Shown here: positions 6,089-11,149 of the stretch, one piece after another
Numbering within the stretch: the first letter of the stretch is position 1
Layout of the letters: each line of letters opens with the position of its first letter
NCBI GenBank assembly: GCA_016206875.1
Contig: JACQQR010000190.1
Location: forward strand, 1 to 11,149
Direction of reading: 5' to 3'
Length of the DNA stretch: 11,149 bases
Source: Candidatus Omnitrophota bacterium
Lineage (GTDB): Bacteria > Omnitrophota > Omnitrophia > Omnitrophales > JACROU01
Notes under the pieces: generated by a model
What the model saw: the letters and a program-made list of their open reading frames with translations, nothing else
Database searches by the model: none
What the model was told of the DNA's origin: nothing
Made by a program: the position numbers and the translations under genes

Positions 6089-7066
6089 TTATGGGGAGTT
6101 TCGAATTTTTTGAATTTGTTCAAGAATTTTTTCCTGCGCTTCCCTTCCGCGGGCATGCATCTGGCACCCCGATGCTTTCCTGTGCCCCCCTCCGCCAAAA
6201 AGATTAGCCAGACGATTCACATCAAAGTTTCCCTTGGCGCGAAATGATATCTTGGAATTTGATTCAGATTCTCGAATCAGAAAAGAAACTTCTACTCCCC
6301 GGAGCGCACGCATATATTCTACGCAGCCTTCCAAATCGGCTTTGCCGGCGCCCACTTCTTTAAAATCCTTGTCAAAGAGGATGGCCGAGGCAACGGTTCC
6401 GTCATGGTGGAATTCAACCCTGTTTAAAAGTATCTTGAATAATTCCATTTTTGTTTTCGGGACATTCTCATAAAGTTTTTCATTGACTTCGCCCACATCC
6501 AAACCATGACGGAGCAAGTCAGCCGTAATCTCGTGCGTCTTGACCTGAGTGTTGGAATATTTAAAGGATCCGGTATCCGTAGAAATCGAAACATAGAGGG
6601 CCCGGCAATCTGCTTGCGACAAAGGAATCCGGAAATGGCGGAATAAGTCGTAGATGATTTCGCCGCAGGCAGCCGCGTGCGTATCGACAAAATTGACAGT
6701 ACCAAAATATTGATTTGAAACATGATGATCCAGATTCACAAGAACGGGTGCGAGACGATTCATGACCTCTTTTGCAGTTCCGATTCTATCAAGCAAGGGA
6801 CAATCCACCACGATTCCTGCTTCGATAGAACCCAATGCGGGATTTTCTAAAACTGTATGCCAGCGTTTTTCTTCATCCAGAAATCTCAAATTATCGGGAA
6901 TCGAATCCTGGCAAAGAATATAAGGATTTTTTCCTAATTTCCTGAGCAGACTTTCTACGGCCAAAAGACTGCCGACACAGTCGCCTTCCGGATCTATATG
7001 AGCGGAAAGAAGGAAATTGTTTCTGCTTTGAATGGCGTCAATGACGGGTTGGAAATGAGTCGGCAT
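6089..7066 (-). CDS. nrnA: DHH/DHHA1 phosphoesterase, NrnA type (nanoRNase / pAp phosphatase)
   Basis: Probably degrades short oligoribonucleotides, the last products of RNA decay, and/or dephosphorylates 3'-phosphoadenosine 5'-phosphate to AMP using Mn2+. The 325-residue product has the DHH-family metal motifs in order: AHIDPEGDCVGS (22-33), VVDCP (86-90, Asp88), the DHH triad in LDHHVSN (112-118), and STDTGSFKYSNT (162-173, with Asp164). The C-terminal DHHA1 substrate-binding motif GGGGHRKASGC (291-301) follows. A DHH gene next to rbfA and truB is also found in actinobacteria and other bacteria. The ATG lies 2 bp after the rbfA stop (TAA-CT-ATG) and lacks a strong Shine-Dalgarno, implying coupling. 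Whether nanoRNase, pAp phosphatase or cyclic-dinucleotide-related activity dominates cannot be read from the sequence. Confidence 0.9.
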   Translation of the reverse strand: MPTHFQPVIDAIQSRNNFLLSAHIDPEGDCVGSLLAVESLLRKLGKNPYILCQDSIPDNLRFLDEEKRWHTVLENPALGSIEAGIVVDCPLLDRIGTAKEVMNRLAPVLVNLDHHVSNQYFGTVNFVDTHAAACGEIIYDLFRHFRIPLSQADCRALYVSISTDTGSFKYSNTQVKTHEITADLLRHGLDVGEVNEKLYENVPKTKMELFKILLNRVEFHHDGTVASAILFDKDFKEVGAGKADLEGCVEYMRALRGVEVSFLIRESESNSKISFRAKGNFDVNRLANLFGGGGHRKASGCQMHARGREAQEKILEQIQKIRNSP

Positions 7067-7068
7067 AG

Positions 7069-7437
7069 TTACTGGGAAGCAGCATTTGCTTGATCTTGAT
7101 TGTGAATTTTCTTAAGAATCTCATCGATTTTAAATCGATCTTCAGTCGACAAATCGTATTCGAAAGAAAGAATGGGTGTAGTCCGCATCTTGATTTCGTG
7201 CGCAATCTCACGTTGCAAAAAACCCCGCGAACGCTCGAGGGCAGCCTCTGTGCTTTTTCGGACCTTCTCATCCCCTAATACCGTGTAATAAACTTTGGCC
7301 ATTTTTAAATCGGGGGCTACAGACACGTGGGTGATCGTCACAAAACCCAAACGCGGGTCGCGTAACTTGGAGAGAATATTTTGTCCGATACATTGCCGGA
7401 TCAGCTCAGCAATCCGGTCTGTTCTCTTTCCTTGCAT
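7069..7437 (-). CDS. rbfA: 30S ribosome-binding factor A
   Basis: Assists late maturation of the 30S subunit, acting near the 16S rRNA 5' helix, and is important in cold adaptation in E. coli. The 122-residue product is a single KH-like domain of normal length. Family landmarks are RTDRIAELIRQ at the N terminus, RDPRLGFVTITHVSVAPDL (26-44) and AKVYYTVLG (47-55). The helix with AALERSRGFLQREI (65-78) has SRG at the A-x-G kink position, and MRTTPILSFEYD (84-95) forms the last strand. The C-terminal tail is short and Gln/Asn/Ala-rich. The ATG at 7437 is preceded by GAGG with an 8-base spacer, and lies 28 bp after infB, matching the common infB-rbfA pairing. Confidence 0.95.
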   Translation of the reverse strand: MQGKRTDRIAELIRQCIGQNILSKLRDPRLGFVTITHVSVAPDLKMAKVYYTVLGDEKVRKSTEAALERSRGFLQREIAHEIKMRTTPILSFEYDLSTEDRFKIDEILKKIHNQDQANAASQ

Positions 7438-7465
7438 GCAAACTACCTCAAAAGTACATAAATTT

Positions 7466-9814
7466 TTATATGAGCTTGGCAGCTATCTTTTCTACTTTGT
7501 ACGCTTCGATGATATCCCCTTCTTTGATATCATTGGAACCTTCCAGAGAAATACCAAAATCATGACCTTCACTTACCTCTTTTACGTCGTCTTTAAAACG
7601 TTTTAGAGAAGCAATTTTACCGTCATAAATCACAATCCGGTCACGAATCACTCTGGCCTTATTTGTTCTGGCGATTCTCCCCTTAAGCACGATGCTTCCG
7701 GCAATGACTCCAACTTTGGAGGACTTGAAAATTTGGCGCACTTGGGCGGTGCCTTGAATTACTTCCTTTAAAGTAGGCTCCAGCAATCCTTCCATAGCCT
7801 TTGTCACATCGTCTACGGCCTCATAAATAATACTATAAAGCCGCACATCCACTCCCTCTTTCTCCTTCAGGGTTTCTGCTTGCGGGTCAATTTTTACGTG
7901 AAAACCGATAATAATCGCGTCGGAGGCGGTTGCCAGCATAATATCGGATTCGTTAATACCGCCTACGCCGCCGTGGATGGTGCGCAATTTGATTTTGTCG
8001 GAGCCGATCTTCTCAAGCGATTGCTCGAGCGCTTCAATAGAGCCCTGAACATCGGCCTTAATAATAATTCGCAATTCTTTGATATTTTCTTCTGAAATTC
8101 TTGAAAACAGATCATCCAAACTCATATGTTTCGTCAGCCTTCCGGATAGCTCTTTCTCCCGGATTTCCAACAGACGTTTTTCAGCGATTTTTCTGGCAAT
8201 TTTTTCATCTGTCACTACATGAAATAACTCCCCTGCTTCAGGGCATCCGTTCATCCCCTGAATTTCTACTGCCCGGGACGGGCCTGCCTCACGGACTAAT
8301 TTCCCGCGATCATTATGCAGGGCACGAATTTTTCCGTAGAACTGGCCGCAGATCATCATATCGCCGGGTTTTAACGTTCCATTTTGGACAAGCACCGTTG
8401 AAACAGCGCCGTGACTTTTCGTCAATTTACTTTCAATCACTGTTCCCTGCGCAAGGCGCGCGGGATTGGCCTTGAGCTCCAAAATCTCCGCTTCGAGCAA
8501 TAGGGATTCCAAAAGTTCAGGAATTCCTTTTCCGGTTTTGGCAGACACAGAAACGAAAATGGTTTTCCCGCCCCATTCCTCCGGAATCAAATTATGTTTT
8601 TGCAACTGGGTTTTGACTCGTTCCGGATTTGCGGTGGGCAAATCCGTTTTATTCACGGCAACAATGATAGGAACCTTGGCCTCTCTGGCATGATCAATCG
8701 CCTCAACGGTTTGGGGCATTACACCGTCATCTGCCGCCACAACCAGCACCACCGCATCCGTCACATTCGCTCCGCGTGCCCGCATGGAGGTAAAAGCGGC
8801 ATGGCCGGGTGTATCCAGAAACGTCACAAAACCCTTGCCCGGCATTTCCACTTCGTAAGCGCCGATATGCTGGGTAATTCTTCCCGCTTCCTTTTCCGCG
8901 AGATTACTTTTGCGAACGGCATCAAGCAGCGATGTCTTGCCGTGATCCACGTGACCCATTAAGGTCACTACCGGAGGACGTATGATCAGATTTTTTTGAT
9001 CTTCCTTGGCCACTTCCTTGAGAATCGTTTCCTCCTCTGAGGCCGCTTTTTGAATCTGAATGCCGATTTTCTCGCCTACTTTGTAACAAATTTTCTCGTT
9101 TAAAAGCTGATTCACATTAGCGAAGATCCCCATGCTCATTAATATTTTAATGAGTTCGGAAGTCTTGTAATTCAAGTGAGTTGCTAAAGCCCCCACAGTA
9201 ACCGGCATCTTGACCATCACTTCTTTAGCGGGCGATTTTGCTGGCTCTTGAGAAATGGATTCGCCTGCCGCTTGTCCACCTAGAGGGGTTTGGACATGCG
9301 TCTTCAAAGCCGGCATTTGAACTTTAAGCGGAATGGGTCTTAACGCGGGCTTTGCAACAGAAGGGGGTGAAACAGGCGGAGCTGTCTTAGAACTTGGGAC
9401 TTGTGTTTTTAAAATTTGCGTTTGAGTTATGGGAGGTTTAGCCGCCGGTTTTATTTCAGTTCTATGCTGAGTCTGAATGGCGGATTTAGCACCCTTATTA
9501 ATTTGGGTGGCCCCAACAAAGGGTTTCTTATCAGGCAAAGCTCCCGGAGAAGTCTCCGCTATGGAACTGGGAGTCGTCGTTACTTTCTTTGAAGTTTCCG
9601 GCGCCTTCGAAGACGCCGTTTTCGGCGTTTTCTCTTTTTGTTCCGCTTGAACCGCCGATTTCGCTTTAAACTCTTTTTCCAGCATTACGACTTCAGAATG
9701 AGTCAAAACCGACATATGACTTTTGATATCAATTTTGAGCTTTTTCGCCAAAGTCAGCAGATCCTTACTGGTACTGCCAAGCTTTTTAGCTAGTTCATGA
9801 AGCCGAATATCCAT
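7466..9814 (-). CDS. infB: Translation initiation factor IF-2
   Basis: GTPase that brings fMet-tRNA to the 30S P site and promotes 50S joining. The 782-residue product has an IF2_N module (about 1-50), then a flexible linker rich in Lys, Pro, Thr and Ala (about 51-200). A second IF2_N-like module follows (about 203-250, [20 protein letters not shown]), then the G domain with G1 GHVDHGKT (287-294), switch 1 [11 protein letters not shown] (311-321), G3 DTPGH (334-338), G4 NKTD (388-391) and G5 SAK (424-426). Domain II (about 450-550), domain III (about 565-675) and the fMet-tRNA-binding C2 domain (about 685-782, with QVRQIFK and GVIAG) complete it. All nucleotide-binding motifs are intact. The ATG at 9814 is 11 bp after nusA, with only a weak AGGCG-type site overlapping the nusA stop. 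Confidence 0.98.
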   Translation of the reverse strand: MDIRLHELAKKLGSTSKDLLTLAKKLKIDIKSHMSVLTHSEVVMLEKEFKAKSAVQAEQKEKTPKTASSKAPETSKKVTTTPSSIAETSPGALPDKKPFVGATQINKGAKSAIQTQHRTEIKPAAKPPITQTQILKTQVPSSKTAPPVSPPSVAKPALRPIPLKVQMPALKTHVQTPLGGQAAGESISQEPAKSPAKEVMVKMPVTVGALATHLNYKTSELIKILMSMGIFANVNQLLNEKICYKVGEKIGIQIQKAASEEETILKEVAKEDQKNLIIRPPVVTLMGHVDHGKTSLLDAVRKSNLAEKEAGRITQHIGAYEVEMPGKGFVTFLDTPGHAAFTSMRARGANVTDAVVLVVAADDGVMPQTVEAIDHAREAKVPIIVAVNKTDLPTANPERVKTQLQKHNLIPEEWGGKTIFVSVSAKTGKGIPELLESLLLEAEILELKANPARLAQGTVIESKLTKSHGAVSTVLVQNGTLKPGDMMICGQFYGKIRALHNDRGKLVREAGPSRAVEIQGMNGCPEAGELFHVVTDEKIARKIAEKRLLEIREKELSGRLTKHMSLDDLFSRISEENIKELRIIIKADVQGSIEALEQSLEKIGSDKIKLRTIHGGVGGINESDIMLATASDAIIIGFHVKIDPQAETLKEKEGVDVRLYSIIYEAVDDVTKAMEGLLEPTLKEVIQGTAQVRQIFKSSKVGVIAGSIVLKGRIARTNKARVIRDRIVIYDGKIASLKRFKDDVKEVSEGHDFGISLEGSNDIKEGDIIEAYKVEKIAAKLI

Positions 9815-9825
9815 AATGATTTCGC

Positions 9826-11149
9826 CTATTCTTCAGCTTTATCTTCTGAAGAATCTTCTTTCTTCTCATTTGTTTCGTTTGTTTCATTTGTTTCATTTGT
9901 TTCGTTTGTTTCGTTTGTTTCGTTTGTTTCATTTGTTTCGTTTGTTTCGTTTGTTTCATTTGTTTCGTTTGTTTCTTCGCCGGTTGGCTCTTCGGGTAAT
10001 TCCTCCTGAACCTGAGGCTCTCCCTCCTGAGTTTTTTCAAACGGGGTCAATTCCAACTCGGGGATTACAGGGAGAGTCCTTCCCTCTTTCAAAAGAATTC
10101 GATGGGCAGAAGCAATTATTTTTTCCGCTGTTTTTTCTCCGATTCCCTTAATCTTAGTTAAATTTTCCACGGAAGATTTCAAGATATCTTTCAGTGTGGT
10201 GATGCCTGCCTGGCGCAACAGTTCTTCGGTTTTAGCGCCGACACCCTCTAACTCGGAAAGAGGAATTTTTTGGCTCAGACTTCTTATTTCCAACTTCCAC
10301 GTTGAAATTTTCGAAGCCAAACGGACATTTTGCCCCTTTTTGCCAATCGCTAAAGACAATTGATCATCTTGCACAAAAATATTTGCCGTTTTGGTGTCTT
10401 TATTCAAATGGACTTCTGCCAGTTGAGCCGGCTTGAGGGCATTGCGGATGAATGTCTCCGAATCTTCCGACCAGGGAACAATATCAATTTTTTCTCCCTG
10501 CAATTCCCGGACGATATTTTTTACACGCTGTCCGCGCATGCCCACGCAAGATCCCACGCTGTCGATTTTATCGTCGAAACTGGTGACGGCTATTTTTGTG
10601 CGCGCTCCGGCCTCTCGGGCAACCGTTTTGATTTGAACAATATTCTCGCTGATTTCGGGAACTTCGATTTCGAACAATTTGCGAACTAAATCAGGGTGAG
10701 AACGGGAAACAATAATTTCAGGACCCCGCGAAGTTTGATTCACTTCTATGACGAACACCTTGATGGGATCCCCCTGGCGAAAATACTCTTTGTGAGATTG
10801 CTCGCGCAAGGGAAGAATCCCCTCCGCCTTACCCAAATCGACCAGGATAACACGTTTATCAATTCGATGAACTGTTCCGTTGACGATATCATGCAGTTTT
10901 GAGGAATATTCGTTGTAAATAGACTCCCGCTCGGCTTCACGGATTTTCTGTATGATCACTTGCTTGGCGGTTTGCGCGGCAATTCTTCCAAAATCCGCAT
11001 TCTCAATCAGATCGCCGTTTTCTAAGAGCCGGATATCTCCTGTTTCCGTATCGATCTCGACATCCAGGTTTTCTTTCTCAGGAAACGTTTTCTTACAGGC
11101 GGAAATCAAAGCCAGCTTCAGGGCCTCGAAGAGCAACTCCCGGCTTATA
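9826..11149 (-). CDS. nusA: Transcription termination/antitermination protein NusA (5' end outside window)
   Basis: RNA polymerase-associated factor controlling pausing, intrinsic termination and antitermination. The frame stays open to the right edge (ISRELLFEALKLAL, a typical NusA N terminus near residue 5-20), so perhaps the first few to 20 codons are missing; a TTG at 11136 is an internal leucine rather than the likely start. Numbering from that codon: RNAP-binding N-terminal domain to about 75, S1 domain (about 83-150), KH1 with CVGMRGQRV and GEKIDIVPW (197-222), KH2 with LAIGKKGQNVRLAS (262-275), then a helix-hairpin-helix segment (LEGVGAKTEELL at 296-307 and IKGIGEKTAEKI at 329-340). 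The C terminus is an acidic tail with (ETN)12 at 388-423 ending in EDSSEDKAEE. It is first in the visible operon; infB follows after 11 bp with no ylxR or ylxQ between. Confidence 0.97.
   Translation of the reverse strand, partial: ISRELLFEALKLALISACKKTFPEKENLDVEIDTETGDIRLLENGDLIENADFGRIAAQTAKQVIIQKIREAERESIYNEYSSKLHDIVNGTVHRIDKRVILVDLGKAEGILPLREQSHKEYFRQGDPIKVFVIEVNQTSRGPEIIVSRSHPDLVRKLFEIEVPEISENIVQIKTVAREAGARTKIAVTSFDDKIDSVGSCVGMRGQRVKNIVRELQGEKIDIVPWSEDSETFIRNALKPAQLAEVHLNKDTKTANIFVQDDQLSLAIGKKGQNVRLASKISTWKLEIRSLSQKIPLSELEGVGAKTEELLRQAGITTLKDILKSSVENLTKIKGIGEKTAEKIIASAHRILLKEGRTLPVIPELELTPFEKTQEGEPQVQEELPEEPTGEETNETNETNETNETNETNETNETNETNETNETNETNEKKEDSSEDKAEE
9868..9975. repeat. 12-unit 9-bp tandem repeat inside the nusA 3' end
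   Basis: Twelve copies of ATTTGTTTC/GTTTGTTTC (plus strand) in perfect 9-bp register, translated on the minus strand as (Glu-Thr-Asn)12. The only variation seen is A/G at the first base of the unit, which switches AAT and AAC, both Asn, so every difference is synonymous. Because the unit is a multiple of three, changes in copy number keep the reading frame. Confidence 0.97.

Noticed and set aside
6070..6198. Longer TruB starting at the ATG at 6198
   Set aside because: The extra 43 residues overlap the end of the nrnA-type gene out of frame and do not resemble TruB; homology begins at the ATG at 6069.
9797..10151. Plus-strand frames rich in SFV or LFHLFRLF repeats
   Set aside because: These are the antisense reading of the 9-bp repeat in nusA and have no independent support as repeat proteins.
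11134..11136. TTG at 11136 as the nusA start
   Set aside because: The frame continues upstream with NusA-like residues (ISRE) to the window edge, so the true start is outside.

Overview
The window is almost entirely one minus-strand block of translation, RNA-processing and DNA-maintenance genes, transcribed from the right end towards the left. In transcription order it reads nusA (5' end outside the window), infB, rbfA, a DHH/DHHA1 phosphoesterase of the NrnA type, truB, ribF, rpsO, pnp, dut and ftsK (3' end outside the window). All genes lie on the same strand, and except for two gaps they are 28 bp or less apart; pnp and dut share one base. This is the widely conserved bacterial nusA-infB/rpsO-pnp superoperon. 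The usual small genes between nusA and infB (ylxR and the L7Ae-like ylxQ) are absent.

The organism is a bacterium with moderate base composition. It has a short, PUA-less TruB, a NusA with a helix-hairpin-helix C-terminal part, and dut-ftsK downstream of pnp. That fits an uncultured, Gram-negative-type lineage (for example a PVC-group or Omnitrophota-like genome), but gene order alone cannot place it and this is a weak inference.

Layout. 11149-7069: nusA, infB and rbfA (transcription elongation/antitermination, initiation factor 2, 30S maturation). 7066-4366: nrnA-like, truB and ribF (nanoRNA turnover, tRNA pseudouridine 55, FMN/FAD synthesis). 4365-4015: the only long gene-free stretch. It holds a good sigma70-type promoter for rpsO and, between that promoter and the rpsO ribosome-binding site, a 162-bp foldback element with perfect 21-bp terminal inverted repeats flanked by TTA on both sides (a MITE-like insertion). 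4014-1165: rpsO, pnp and dut, tightly packed. 1171-1067: a 15-bp perfect inverted repeat overlapping the dut stop, then an intrinsic-terminator-like hairpin, then ftsK from 1066 leftwards.

No defence system, CRISPR array, tRNA or rRNA was seen. The genes are ordinary housekeeping genes with intact key residues. The unusual material is non-coding or repetitive: the MITE-like hairpin placed in the predicted rpsO-pnp 5' leader, the hairpin built over the dut stop codon, and a 12-unit in-frame 9-bp repeat encoding an (ETN)12 tail in NusA.
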